From an uncultured Flavobacteriales bacterium (lineage in GTDB: Bacteria; Bacteroidota; Bacteroidia; Flavobacteriales_G; Salibacteraceae): a DNA stretch of 64,000 nucleotides. Positions 7,105 to 17,500 of this stretch are shown here, piece after piece (position 1 is the stretch's first letter; every line of letters begins with the position of its first letter). The notes beneath the pieces were generated by a model. The model saw only the letters and a list, made by a program, of their open reading frames with translations, searched no databases and was not told where the DNA came from. Both the position numbers and the translations under genes were made by a program. The DNA is taken from positions 124,001 through 188,000 of the forward strand of contig CAKZKD010000028.1 in NCBI GenBank assembly GCA_937121175.1, in the 5' to 3' direction.

Positions 7105-9411
7105 ATGCAATCGGCAAAAAATTACTTAGAACAAGAACTCGAAGAGCTCGTGCAGAACGATACTTCAATTTTTCAATTCATAGGTGAATACGCAACTGAC
7201 GGAATGTGGTATTGGGATTTGGAAAATCCAGAAGAAGAGTGGATGAATGCCAATTTTTGGAAAACTCTAGGATACGACCCACAAAAAATGCCTCATAAAT
7301 CCAATGCATGGAAAAACATTATTGACCCAGATGATTTAAAAACAGCCACCGAAAACTTTCTAAGCCATTGTGAAAACCCTAAACACGCTTACGACCAAAT
7401 TGTAAAATATACGCACCAATACGGCAGCCCCGTTTGGGTGCGTTGCAGAGGTATTGCTGTAAGGAATAGCGAGGGAAAACCAATAAGAATGCTTGGTGTA
7501 CACCAAGATGTTACCCAATTAAAAAAAGCTCAATTACAACTAGATTCAGAGTTAGAATTAAAAAATCAAATTATTGAAAGCTCCGATATTGGAACCTGGG
7601 AATGGGACATTGAAAAGGAAACTATTACCGTCAACGAAGTTTGGTTGAATCAAATTAACAAACCCGACAAAAGTGGTCTGGAGTACTCTTTTAATTACTG
7701 GATTTCTTTGCTGCATCCTGAGTCTAAGCAGGAAACTTTACGTGAACTAAATGATTTTTTAAACGGAAATACTGACAAACTTTACATTGAGACCCAACTC
7801 AAAACAGAAAAAGACGATTGGATTTGGGTTCTTTTTAAAGGAAGTATAACCCGCAGGTCGATTGATGGAAAACCAGTTATACTTTCAGCAACACAACAAG
7901 ACATTACCGAACGTAAAAAACACGTACTAACCTTAACCAAATACAAGTCAATTGTTGAAACTACCAATTCAATTCGAGGGATAGGTACATGGGAGGTCGA
8001 TTTAATCACTAAAACCTCAACGTGGAGTTCCATTACTAAAAAAATCCATGAAACACCTGACGATTTTATATCAACGATTGACAATGGAATTAACTTTTAC
8101 AAGGAAGGTGAAAATCGGGAGCGAATTACGAAATTATTCACTGAAGCGATTACATCTGGTAAATCCTTTGATTCGGTATTTGAAATCATCAGCTACACAG
8201 GTAAAAATAAATGGGTACGTTCTATTGGGGTTCCCATTCAAGAAAATGGAACTGTAATTTCAGTAAATGGATTGTTCGAAGACTTAACCAAGGAAAGAGA
8301 ACTAAATGAACAGCTTCGTTTAAATGAAGAGCAATTCCGACAAACTTTTGACTTTGCAGCAATTGGCATGGCTATAGTTAGTCTGACCGGAAAATGGGTT
8401 AGAGTGAACCGTTCATTAACTAAAATGCTTGGATATACAGCAACGGAACTTATGGGAACTACCTTCCAAAATGTTACCCATCCAGAAGATTTAAAGAACG
8501 ATTTAAGTCAGCTCAATCAACTTGTTATGGGTGAAATTGAAAGTTACCAAATGGAGAAACGTTATTTTGCTAAAGATGGATCAATAGTCTGGGTCTTACT
8601 TTCTGTTTCTATGGTTAAGGATAATAGCGGAAAACCAAAACATTTCGTTTCTCAAATAAATAATATTACTGACGAGAAAAAAGCCCAACAAATTTCTGAC
8701 GACTCCTTTCGCCTGCTGGAATCTCAGAACACCCAATTAAAAAACTTTGCTCACATAGTATCACACAACCTCAGGTCGCATTCTTCTAACCTTTCTATGC
8801 TTGCAGATATCTTTAAAACTGACCACCCTGAGTCTTCTAATAATGATGTTTTTCCACTGATAGAAAATGTTTCTAAATCCTTGTCTGAAACAATTCTTCA
8901 TCTCAACGAAGTAGTTCAAATTCAAATGGAAGAAATTGAGTTGAGACCCCTTAAGTTATTTCCAGCTATTCAATCTACAATTGATTCTCTTAAAGGTGAA
9001 ATCCATTATTCCAAGACGAAAATTGAGCTTGACATAAAAGAGAAGATAGAGATTATGGGCATTGCTGCTTATTTGGATAGCATTATCTTAAATCTAATTA
9101 CAAATGCTATCAAGTACAAACATCCTGATAGACCCCCTCGGATTAAAATATCAGGTGTTTTGAAGCCAAACAACACATACTCACTATCTATTAGAGATAA
9201 TGGAATTGGATTGGATGTCCAAAAACACCAAGAAAACTTATTTAAGCTTTACAAAGTATTTCATGATCATTCAGATGCAAGAGGGGTAGGATTGTTTCTT
9301 ACGAAATGGCAAGTTGATGCAATGAACGGAAATATTCTGTTCGAAAGTGAAGAAAATATTGGGAGTACGATTACGGTTACCTTAAATTTGAGAAAACTAA
9401 CTGAACATTAA
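7105..9411 (+). CDS. Multi-PAS sensor histidine kinase
   Basis: The 768-residue kinase has no membrane segment, so it is a soluble sensor. Four PAS domains of the PAS_3 fold type are readable at about residues 20-145, 155-272, 280-395 and 405-530. Each ends in a linker such as HQDVTQLKKAQ, QQDITERKK, FEDLTKERE and INNITDEKK. A dimerisation/phosphoacceptor helix follows with the H-box FAHIVSHNLRSH (about residue 552), then the ATPase domain with an N-box (NLITNAIKYK), G1 (RDNGIGLD) and G2-like RGVGLFL. The response regulator starts 4 bp after its stop. The signal is unknown; PAS_3 domains often bind small ligands or flavin. Confidence 0.92.
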   Translation: MQSAKNYLEQELEELVQNDTSIFQFIGEYATDGMWYWDLENPEEEWMNANFWKTLGYDPQKMPHKSNAWKNIIDPDDLKTATENFLSHCENPKHAYDQIVKYTHQYGSPVWVRCRGIAVRNSEGKPIRMLGVHQDVTQLKKAQLQLDSELELKNQIIESSDIGTWEWDIEKETITVNEVWLNQINKPDKSGLEYSFNYWISLLHPESKQETLRELNDFLNGNTDKLYIETQLKTEKDDWIWVLFKGSITRRSIDGKPVILSATQQDITERKKHVLTLTKYKSIVETTNSIRGIGTWEVDLITKTSTWSSITKKIHETPDDFISTIDNGINFYKEGENRERITKLFTEAITSGKSFDSVFEIISYTGKNKWVRSIGVPIQENGTVISVNGLFEDLTKERELNEQLRLNEEQFRQTFDFAAIGMAIVSLTGKWVRVNRSLTKMLGYTATELMGTTFQNVTHPEDLKNDLSQLNQLVMGEIESYQMEKRYFAKDGSIVWVLLSVSMVKDNSGKPKHFVSQINNITDEKKAQQISDDSFRLLESQNTQLKNFAHIVSHNLRSHSSNLSMLADIFKTDHPESSNNDVFPLIENVSKSLSETILHLNEVVQIQMEEIELRPLKLFPAIQSTIDSLKGEIHYSKTKIELDIKEKIEIMGIAAYLDSIILNLITNAIKYKHPDRPPRIKISGVLKPNNTYSLSIRDNGIGLDVQKHQENLFKLYKVFHDHSDARGVGLFLTKWQVDAMNGNILFESEENIGSTITVTLNLRKLTEH

Positions 9412-9415
9412 TAAA

Positions 9416-9823
9416 ATGGAAGCACGTTTTAAAAAAGCAGCAATAGTGGATGATGACCATATATATGTGTATGGTGCAAAAAGAGCCATGCAAAAAATTG
9501 ATTTTGCTAAGGAAGTTCTTGTGTATTCCAATGGAAAAGAAGCACTTGATGGGCTTAGTTACATTATTGAAAAGAATGATGAATTACCCGATGTTCTTTT
9601 CTTAGACCTTAACATGCCAGTATTAGACGGTTGGCAATTTTTGGATGAGTTTAGCTTGCTGAACCCAAATAAAGAAATGATTATTTACATCGTTACGTCT
9701 TCCATTAATCCCGATGATCAAGAGCGAGCCAAACAATATAGCTTGAATGGAAAGTATGTAGTAAAGCCAATTACAATGAAGAAATTGGTCGCATTATTCG
9801 GAATAGATAAAGATTCAATGTAA
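9416..9823 (+). CDS. Single-domain response regulator (CheY-like receiver)
   Basis: The 135-residue receiver domain has no output domain. It shows the acidic pocket (AIVDDDHI, residues 9-16), the phosphoacceptor Asp in VLFLDLNMPVLDGW, the switch Thr/Ser (YIVTSS) and the conserved Lys in KYVVKPI. It is cotranscribed with the PAS histidine kinase (4 bp gap), so it is the likely cognate partner. Lacking a DNA-binding domain, it must act through protein contacts or as a phosphorelay intermediate. A strong terminator follows directly. Confidence 0.92.
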   Translation: MEARFKKAAIVDDDHIYVYGAKRAMQKIDFAKEVLVYSNGKEALDGLSYIIEKNDELPDVLFLDLNMPVLDGWQFLDEFSLLNPNKEMIIYIVTSSINPDDQERAKQYSLNGKYVVKPITMKKLVALFGIDKDSM

Positions 9824-9852
9824 AAAAGGGCGTCCATGGACGCCCTTTTTTT
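9822..9852. terminator. Bidirectional terminator with perfect 18-bp palindrome
   Basis: GGGCGTCCATGGACGCCC (9828-9845) is a perfect palindrome with an A tract on the left and a T tract on the right, so it can terminate the kinase/regulator operon on the plus strand and the convergent dipeptidase gene on the minus strand. Confidence 0.9.
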
Positions 9853-9870
9853 ATGTTGAATTTAGCTAGC

Positions 9871-11898
9871 TTACAACCAAGAATGATTCTTGGCGTAGTC
9901 TAGCATTTGTTCTGTAAAGTCTGCTGGATACTCAATTTTTACATTAATAATCTTTCCGTCTTGTTCCGAGGCAACCATTTTAGGATTAATAAAACCTCCG
10001 TACGGTGCGATATTCAATTTTTCTGAACGCTCAAGCACTTCTGCATGTATTGCGCCATCAACCTGAACTCCATAGTTTTCAACTAAAGCTTTGCCAGCCT
10101 CGTAATCTCCTTTCGATTTTATTCGCTGAATTTCGGCCAATAACTCTCCAAACAGAACTTGCAATTTTTCGTAATCGTTGATTACAAAAAACGTTTTTCC
10201 ATCTTTTAGCTTCTTTTCAATTACATTTTCGGCTTGCCCTTTTTCATATACCCATCCAGCAACCATCTGACGGTTTCTCATGTGCGCTTCTTCAATGATT
10301 TCTCCTTTTTCAATTCTTCGTAACTGAGCCATTAATCCGTTTCGGATATAACTATCGTACTCAGCCTTTCCTACTTCTAAAGATTCCATTAGTCCTAGTT
10401 CTACCATTTTAGGGTTAAGCAAGTAGTACAGTGCTACTAAATCAGCTCTACCTTCTTCCAAGGTGCTTGCGTAACTTTTAAGCGTCTCTTTTGGCGTACC
10501 AATTCCCGCTTCTAACTTACCAGAAGCATGACCTACAACTTCGTGCAAGGCTGTGTGTAGCTTCGAAGCTAATTTCCCATGCTTTTTAGAACGTTGATAT
10601 TCTTCGTCTGAATAACAAAATTCTTCCAACATTTTACTTCCACCAGCTTGTGCGTATGCTTCAACAATGTTTCCTAACGATACGGATTTTGATCCATGCT
10701 TTGCTCTTATCCAATTGGCGTTTGGCAAATTAACCCCTATCGGAGTACTTGGGGCAGCATCACCACTTTCAATAGCGGCGTTAACCACTTTGTATGTAAC
10801 ACCTGTAACGTTTTCTTTTTTGTGATTTGGAGCAATTGAAGAGTTATCCTCGAACCATTGCACATTGTCTTGCAACACTTTCATTCTTTCAGAGGCATCA
10901 AAGTCTTTGATTTGAATAATAGATTCATAAGTTGCTCTGTAACCCATTGCATCACCATAAACTTCAATAAAACCATTGATATAATCAATGACATCACCGG
11001 TGGTACCAGCCCATTGGATATTATAATCGTCCCAGATTTTTAAGTCTCCAGTTTTATAGTATTCAATTAGCAATTCAAAACCTTTTTTCTGACCTTCAGA
11101 CTCAGCAACAGTCGTTGCTTTTTCTAACCAATACACCATTTTTTCGATGGCTCCAGAGTAACGACCACCTACTTTCCATACTTCTTCTTTTAAAGCACCG
11201 TTTTCATCTCGCACTAAAGTTGAATTCAAACCATACGAAATAGGAGTGTCATCGTTTTTATCGATTTTAGCCTTGTAATAAGCTTCAACCTCAGCCTGAG
11301 TAATCCCATCCTCGTAAAAGTTGTTAGCTGATCCAGCAATTAGATCTTTTTCTGGGTCGAGGTTCACTCGTTTCATTGCCGTTGAATCATCAAACATAAT
11401 TTCAACAATCGAAGCATCTAAATCTGTTTTTGTGTCCGTCAGAAGTTGAATGAAAAACTCCTTTGAACAACCTGGCTTTAATTTCTGGGTGGAATAATGA
11501 TGGTGAATACCATTGGAAAACCAAACTCGTTTGGTATAGGTCAAAAACTCACTCCATTCATCATTAGTTTCATCCCCGCTGTAAGATTCAACGATGTTCT
11601 CCAATGCTTTTCGAATAACTAAATTATGCTTGTAGTTCTGATCGTAAATGATATCTCTACCACTAAGGCTAACTTGGTACAAATAATAGGCAAGTTCCTT
11701 TTGTTGCGCAGATAATTTATTGAAACCTGGCACTTTGTACCTAATGATTTTCAGGTCGGCAAATTGCTCTGTCATATATTTGAATTCTTCCGTTTTTACG
11801 GTATCTGATTTGGACGTGGTCATATCAGACTTCGCCCCTTCGTTATTACATGCTGTCATACTTCCAAGTACTAATGCAGCCATTGCTATTTTTTTCAT
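9871..11898 (-). CDS. Dipeptidyl-peptidase III (peptidase M49) lipoprotein
   Basis: A zinc metallopeptidase that releases dipeptides from the N-terminus of oligopeptides. The M49 zinc motif HEXXGH is present as HEVVGH (His452 and His457). The second motif appears about 25-30 residues later as EEGRAD, supplying the third ligand. The N-terminus is a lipoprotein signal peptide (MKKIAMAALVLGSMTAC) with the lipobox cysteine at residue 17, so the enzyme is probably anchored in the cell envelope and would process peptides in the periplasm or at the surface. The length of 675 fits bacterial M49 proteins. Such genes in Bacteroidota are sometimes mislabelled dihydrofolate reductase. It is a single gene ending at a shared terminator. 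Confidence 0.92.
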   Translation of the reverse strand: MKKIAMAALVLGSMTACNNEGAKSDMTTSKSDTVKTEEFKYMTEQFADLKIIRYKVPGFNKLSAQQKELAYYLYQVSLSGRDIIYDQNYKHNLVIRKALENIVESYSGDETNDEWSEFLTYTKRVWFSNGIHHHYSTQKLKPGCSKEFFIQLLTDTKTDLDASIVEIMFDDSTAMKRVNLDPEKDLIAGSANNFYEDGITQAEVEAYYKAKIDKNDDTPISYGLNSTLVRDENGALKEEVWKVGGRYSGAIEKMVYWLEKATTVAESEGQKKGFELLIEYYKTGDLKIWDDYNIQWAGTTGDVIDYINGFIEVYGDAMGYRATYESIIQIKDFDASERMKVLQDNVQWFEDNSSIAPNHKKENVTGVTYKVVNAAIESGDAAPSTPIGVNLPNANWIRAKHGSKSVSLGNIVEAYAQAGGSKMLEEFCYSDEEYQRSKKHGKLASKLHTALHEVVGHASGKLEAGIGTPKETLKSYASTLEEGRADLVALYYLLNPKMVELGLMESLEVGKAEYDSYIRNGLMAQLRRIEKGEIIEEAHMRNRQMVAGWVYEKGQAENVIEKKLKDGKTFFVINDYEKLQVLFGELLAEIQRIKSKGDYEAGKALVENYGVQVDGAIHAEVLERSEKLNIAPYGGFINPKMVASEQDGKIINVKIEYPADFTEQMLDYAKNHSWL

Positions 11899-11962
11899 TG
11901 AACGCTAAATTTATCGCCCAAATATCGTACAACTAAAACGGGAATGAAAGTTAATTCGAGGT

Positions 11963-14515
11963 TTATTCTTTGATGATTGGAACGCTTATAATATCGATAT
12001 TCGACTTGATACGGATAAAATATTGCCCTTTTGGTAAGTTTGATATATCGACCGAAAATTCACCGGGCTTTAATTTCGAAACTTCCAGTGTTTCAATTAA
12101 TTCTCCAATAATGGAATAAACGGAAACCGACTCAACTGAATTTAAATCATCCCTTAAAATATTAAGATTGTTTGGAACAGGATTTGGAAAAACAACTACA
12201 CTTCTATCCGCATCCAACTTGTTTATCCCTAAACAAATAGCATCATAATCTACTCGAATTTCATCTTCAGTTTTACATTGTTTTAAGTTCGTTGTATCAG
12301 TAACTGTAACTCTAAAAATTGCGCTTTCTTGAATCTTTATTTTCCGTTCTGTTTGCCCTGTGCTCCAACTATAGATTGCACTGTCGATTCCCGCGTCTAG
12401 TACTCCAGAATCTGCGCCACAAATAAACAGGTCTAAACCTAAAAACAACTTTGGATTTTCTATAATTTCAATTTGCCGAATCACGGAATCAACACACCCA
12501 TCGAGTGTGGTATACTGATATTTAACTCTTGTAAATACTCCAAATGACTTTTGGGGTTGAAGAAAAAATCGTCCACTCGCACTTGATACTGCTTTTCCTT
12601 TATAAGTTCCATTAAGAGGTAAACCTCCCGATAGCAGCAGGGAGTCATCATTTTGGCAAACCGAACTTACAGTAGAAAAGGAAACCATTGGTTTTTCAAA
12701 AATGGAAATCACCTCGAATGCGGTGTCCTTGCACGAATTATTCGAAGTATAGATATAGGAAAGCGTGTCAAATCCAATTCCAGAACGACTAGCATCAAAC
12801 AGTGAATCTGTAACACCACTGCCCGTATAAATACCTCCTTTCGGATTACCATGGGTTAATTTAAACACTGGAGAATTGTTGCAAAGTGAATTAAAAGCTG
12901 ATAACGAAACCTTCGGAGATTGGTCAACTAAAAAAATCGTTGTTTCAGTGTTGGTGCAGCCAAAATAATTCGTGTATGAATATGCAATGGTATCATTACC
13001 AAAACTTGTTGGGGTATATCGATTTGACGAAACATTTTTTCCAAAATAAACACCTCCTGTTGGCAATGCAATTTCCAAAACAAAAGGCGTGTCATTATCA
13101 CAAAGTTGAGGAACATTAGAAAGAACAACGGGTGTAATAGAGTCAACACGTATGGTTCGCATGCTCGTATCGGAGCAACCATTAGTAGCCGTGTAATGAT
13201 AAAAAACAGAATCGACTCCTAACCTTCTAGGAAAATAATAACTCCCTAAAACATTATTTCCAAAATAGGAACCTCCCCCTGGCATTCCAGCTCTAATACG
13301 TACAGAGTCTGTACTTTTGCAAGCTGAATCAACTAAAGCAAAGCTAGATTCAGTTAAAGTGTCCAATCTAAATACAATACTATCCGCTCCAGTACAGCCG
13401 TTTGTATCAGTGTATGTGTACTTCAGATTATGAAAAAATAAATTTCTTAAACTGTCCAATAAAACATAATTAGTATCCGAACTAAACCCATTTCCAAAAT
13501 ATAATCCATTCCTAGGTCGGCCTGCGAGGCGAATGCTATCTTGATTTGAACACACAACACTCGGGAAGTTAAGATTAACCTTAGGTAATTTATGAACAAA
13601 AAGGGGTAACAAAAACGTATCGCTGCATGTACTTGTGTTATATATATACTCTAGTTCGTGGTCTCCAGGCCCAAGCCTTTCTGGGTCAAGTTTGGTAGAT
13701 ACAATTTCATCAATTCGGTACAAGTCTGTCCCACCCGTAGGAAAACCTATTCCTTGATTCAAAATCAATGCTGTGTCATTAACACAAAATGTATCAGTTA
13801 TATTAATTGTCGTCTTACAACTCTTGAATACCAGTGAAACTTTACTTAGTCTTATGCCTGAAATAGTATCGTATTCTGTAGTTGAAGAGCCGTAAGCTTG
13901 GTTACTCAACTCACCAATCGAATAAAAAGCACCAGTACCTGAAGTAGAATCAGAAATTCCTATGGACGCACTCTTTGCCAGACTGTTTGAGTTTTCCAAT
14001 TTGTATCGAAACTTCACTAGATTGGTACTTTCCGATAATAACAATTGGAAAGACAGGGTAGGTAAGATTGCGGTAGAGGGCCATTTCCAATTTTTCCATT
14101 CTAATACAAATGTTCGATTTGGCGCTGTACCAATGGTTAAATAACTAGCCGTACCTGCATCCCCATTCAAATCATCCCATAATGGAGCAATTATGGGTCT
14201 AAAACCTAATGAATTTTTTAGGCTATTATTTGTTTGCAATGTCGGCGATAGAATTCCAAAGTTGGTATCGAATGAAACCCATCCGTTGGAGTTTACTTTT
14301 AATGAATCGTAAAGATTTCCATCCCAAAAAAATGAAAAACCAATTGGAATTGCATCACTTGTAGAGTCATCAGACTGAATCTGCGTTATGGAGTTCCCAC
14401 CCACCAAATAGTGCAGAGGCAATACTCCCAATTCAACATCATAAGCAGCAGCTTGCGCGTATCCATGACCTTTACAGAGAAAGAAAAGAGTTATTACAAA
14501 CAATACTTTTCTCAT
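11963..14515 (-). CDS. T9SS-secreted protein with Ig-like repeats, 850 residues
   Basis: A surface or secreted protein exported by the type IX system. It starts with a Sec signal peptide (VLFVITLFFLCKGHGYAQA). Residues 30-210 form a domain of the kind seen in nidogen-like or adhesin-type Bacteroidota proteins (IPIGFSFFWDG...VSFDTNFG...APLWDDLNGD...WKNWKWP). From about 235 to 690 there are five or six tandem Ig-like units of about 75 residues, each with a GGxYxGxxV-type turn and paired cysteines. The last 80 residues are a type A sorting domain (VVVFPNPVPNNLNI...VYSIIGELIETL...LPKGQYFIRI). It lies just downstream of the larger paralogue-like gene on the same strand. No enzymatic motif is seen. 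Confidence 0.85.
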   Translation of the reverse strand: MRKVLFVITLFFLCKGHGYAQAAAYDVELGVLPLHYLVGGNSITQIQSDDSTSDAIPIGFSFFWDGNLYDSLKVNSNGWVSFDTNFGILSPTLQTNNSLKNSLGFRPIIAPLWDDLNGDAGTASYLTIGTAPNRTFVLEWKNWKWPSTAILPTLSFQLLLSESTNLVKFRYKLENSNSLAKSASIGISDSTSGTGAFYSIGELSNQAYGSSTTEYDTISGIRLSKVSLVFKSCKTTINITDTFCVNDTALILNQGIGFPTGGTDLYRIDEIVSTKLDPERLGPGDHELEYIYNTSTCSDTFLLPLFVHKLPKVNLNFPSVVCSNQDSIRLAGRPRNGLYFGNGFSSDTNYVLLDSLRNLFFHNLKYTYTDTNGCTGADSIVFRLDTLTESSFALVDSACKSTDSVRIRAGMPGGGSYFGNNVLGSYYFPRRLGVDSVFYHYTATNGCSDTSMRTIRVDSITPVVLSNVPQLCDNDTPFVLEIALPTGGVYFGKNVSSNRYTPTSFGNDTIAYSYTNYFGCTNTETTIFLVDQSPKVSLSAFNSLCNNSPVFKLTHGNPKGGIYTGSGVTDSLFDASRSGIGFDTLSYIYTSNNSCKDTAFEVISIFEKPMVSFSTVSSVCQNDDSLLLSGGLPLNGTYKGKAVSSASGRFFLQPQKSFGVFTRVKYQYTTLDGCVDSVIRQIEIIENPKLFLGLDLFICGADSGVLDAGIDSAIYSWSTGQTERKIKIQESAIFRVTVTDTTNLKQCKTEDEIRVDYDAICLGINKLDADRSVVVFPNPVPNNLNILRDDLNSVESVSVYSIIGELIETLEVSKLKPGEFSVDISNLPKGQYFIRIKSNIDIISVPIIKE

Positions 14516-14577
14516 GCTCTAATACACAGGTTTCATTTCGAAAAATGGTTAAATACCTGCATCCTCTTCTTGTAGAT

Positions 14578-17500
14578 TTATTTACTGACCTGAAACTTTT
14601 TTCGGGTTATTTTCTCCTCTCCAATTAACTCAACAGTGTAAAGTCCCACTGCAAATTCAGTAACGTCAATAGTTTCAGTATCGGCATTAGCAACTACTCT
14701 ATCCAAAACAAGATTTCCAATTGCGTCAAATACTCGCAAGGATTTATAGTCACCAGAAACAAAAGCAACTGTTAATTCTGTTTGTACCGGATTTGGAAAT
14801 AGAGAAACCGTGTTATCAAGTACAAACTCCTCCTGACCAACACAAATTGCCTTGTATGATACCTGAATCGTATCTTCGGTAATACACCCGTTAAGGTTTA
14901 CTCGAACACCGTATTCCCCGCTTCTTGTTACCGAAATAGTTCTTGATGTTGCCCCAGTGCTCCAGAAATAAAATGCACCTAAGTTTTTAGCATCTAACTC
15001 AAGAGCATTAGATCCACAAATTTGTTGATTCCCACCTAAATTTAGAAACGGAGCCTGCTTAACTACAACATTCTGAGTGATTTCTTCAGAGCATCCATAA
15101 GTATCTTCATATTTGTAGGTTACTGGAAATGAGCCAATACCTGCCGCATCAACATCAAATGTACTTGCAACGTCATCTACAAAGCCTCCAGAAAGGGTGC
15201 CTCCTGCGGGGGTACCTCTTACAATTGTATAATCACCTGTACCTTCACAAACATCCAACAAGGGAGTAAATACAACATTCGGTTTCTCAAGAACTTCTAT
15301 TCCTTTAGCAATTCTACGTGAACAACCATTGGTGTAATCTGCCTTGTAGTAAACATAGTGAAATCCAGGTAGAGCAACCGACGGGTCAAATGAATTACCG
15401 GTTACACCAGGGCCCGAATACGTTCCTGTTGCTGGAGACCCTAACAAGGTGATTGCAGGCTCGTTTTCACATAATGTATCGGAAGCTACTAGCGTTGGAA
15501 TCGGAGCTGAGAGAACATTTATTGTCCTGCTTACAGTGTCTTTACATCCATTCTGAGCGAAGCCAACATAATATATGGTATCTAATCCAGCATCACTTGG
15601 TAAATACTCCGCAAAACCAGCTTTATTTTCATTGTCAAAATAGTAACCAGGTGCAGGAGTTCCTCCTGAAAGGCCAACTTTCGTTTTACTTTCACACACA
15701 TCGGCAATTGCTGGTAGGGCAGCTGTAGGAGCACCATCAATGTGTATTTGCCCAGAAATTTGACCCACACAACCCATTCCATCGGCGTAAGAATAATTTA
15801 GATTGTACACTCCTGGACCTGATGAAGTATTAAAATGCGTTCCATTTACTACTCCGGTTCCGCTGTAAACACCTCCAACTCTGGTTGCAGAATACAATTG
15901 AACATTTCCAATATTATCACAAAACCTACTTGAGCTCCAAGCCATCACAGGTTGTTGAATCTCTTCTATTTCGATGGAATCTAATCCTAAACATCCGTTA
16001 GTTCCTGTTGCAGTAACTGAATATATGCCCTGAGTTGTTAGATTACGAGTTGGACTAGTCGAACCATTATCCCAGATGTATTGGCCCGCACCAGGGGAAG
16101 TGGCATCCGCCGTCAAATTAATAGTTGTTCCTACACAATAGCCAGTATCGTTTCCTAAATCTACTTGTGGAGTTGGTCTAGTATCAATAGGAACCATACC
16201 TATTCCAGCATCACATCCATCAACAGATATTTTAATGTCATAAAAGAAATAATAGTTACCAGTTCCTCCAAAATTATCGCTCTTTAAAACCATACTTGTG
16301 TCAGAATCTCGATAAGGGTACCTACCTCCAAAGTGATACTCCAGACCATAGGTTCCGGCAGAAGTACCAATAGCAGTTCCATTAGCCGTAATTCTGTAAT
16401 CCTTACCAGGTGGCAAGGTAAATCCTAAAGCTATTTTGCTTCCTGCTTGTGGAAACACTGTTTCTTGTTTTGTTCCCATAATGTTGTTATCCTTATCGAA
16501 AACCGTGATTTCCACAGTACCTGAATCATTAGGGAACACGGTAACCGTATCAATGCTTAAGTTTCTATTTACGTCGAAAATAAAACCGCGATCAAATCCA
16601 AATCTCCATATATTGCTAGTACCTGTTACATTCGAGTTCAATGCGCCAACCGATGAGGAGTAATCGTCCGATAGTTGAACATAAAGGGTATCACTGGTTG
16701 TAGTATTCACGGTTATGCTGTCGCCAACGTGTAATAAATTACCATTAGTTAGGGCATCGTACCATTCAACCGACTTTGCATTAGAACCGCTAGTAATTAC
16801 CGTGTCCAGGCCTGAGCACACTACTATTGGATTCGTAATGTTTGGCAAACTTGGTATCTTATCAACCCTTACTTCGTCCACCCACAAGGTGTCATTACCA
16901 TCGTAGGAATCTAAAGCCAAACCAGACCATACCTTAAAATTAAGTTTACCACCAACAGTAGTATTAATATAACCTACATCAACCGTATCGTATGTTGCGG
17001 AGTTAATTGTTCCGGTATAATTTGTAGTTAAAGAAGCAGTTACAGGTCCTGTAACATCTACAGAAATTGGAAAATTACTTTGCCCAATCAATCCATTATT
17101 CAATATCAACACTCTTACTAATTGTGAATCTGTTCCACAATTACCTTCGAGAGGTGCAATTAGCTGTACGATGCCGATATCGTTAGAATCAACCGTAAAC
17201 TCGTCGGCTCCAACATCTGGCGTGGTTGACCTTGCCTCACCATCAATATCAGATGTAACCGCTGGGATATATAACCCCCTATTATTCAGAAAAATTGACT
17301 TCACATGCAAATCTTCAGCGGATTGAAAAAATGGATTCAAATTAAATTCATTAGGAAATAATGGAATATTAGACGTAGTTCCTCCAGGTGCGTATATATT
17401 ATTATGACTTGAAACAACACGTGTATCTCTATTCACGGCAGTTCCAGAACCATTCATCACGGCTATATTATTCCTAAAATTTAAACTACTATTAAACCTG

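Noticed and set aside
12928-13182. Small ORFs antisense to or out of frame within the giant T9SS genes, such as this minus-strand frame
   Set aside because: They lie entirely within long, clearly coding frames with signal peptides and sorting domains, and have no features of their own.
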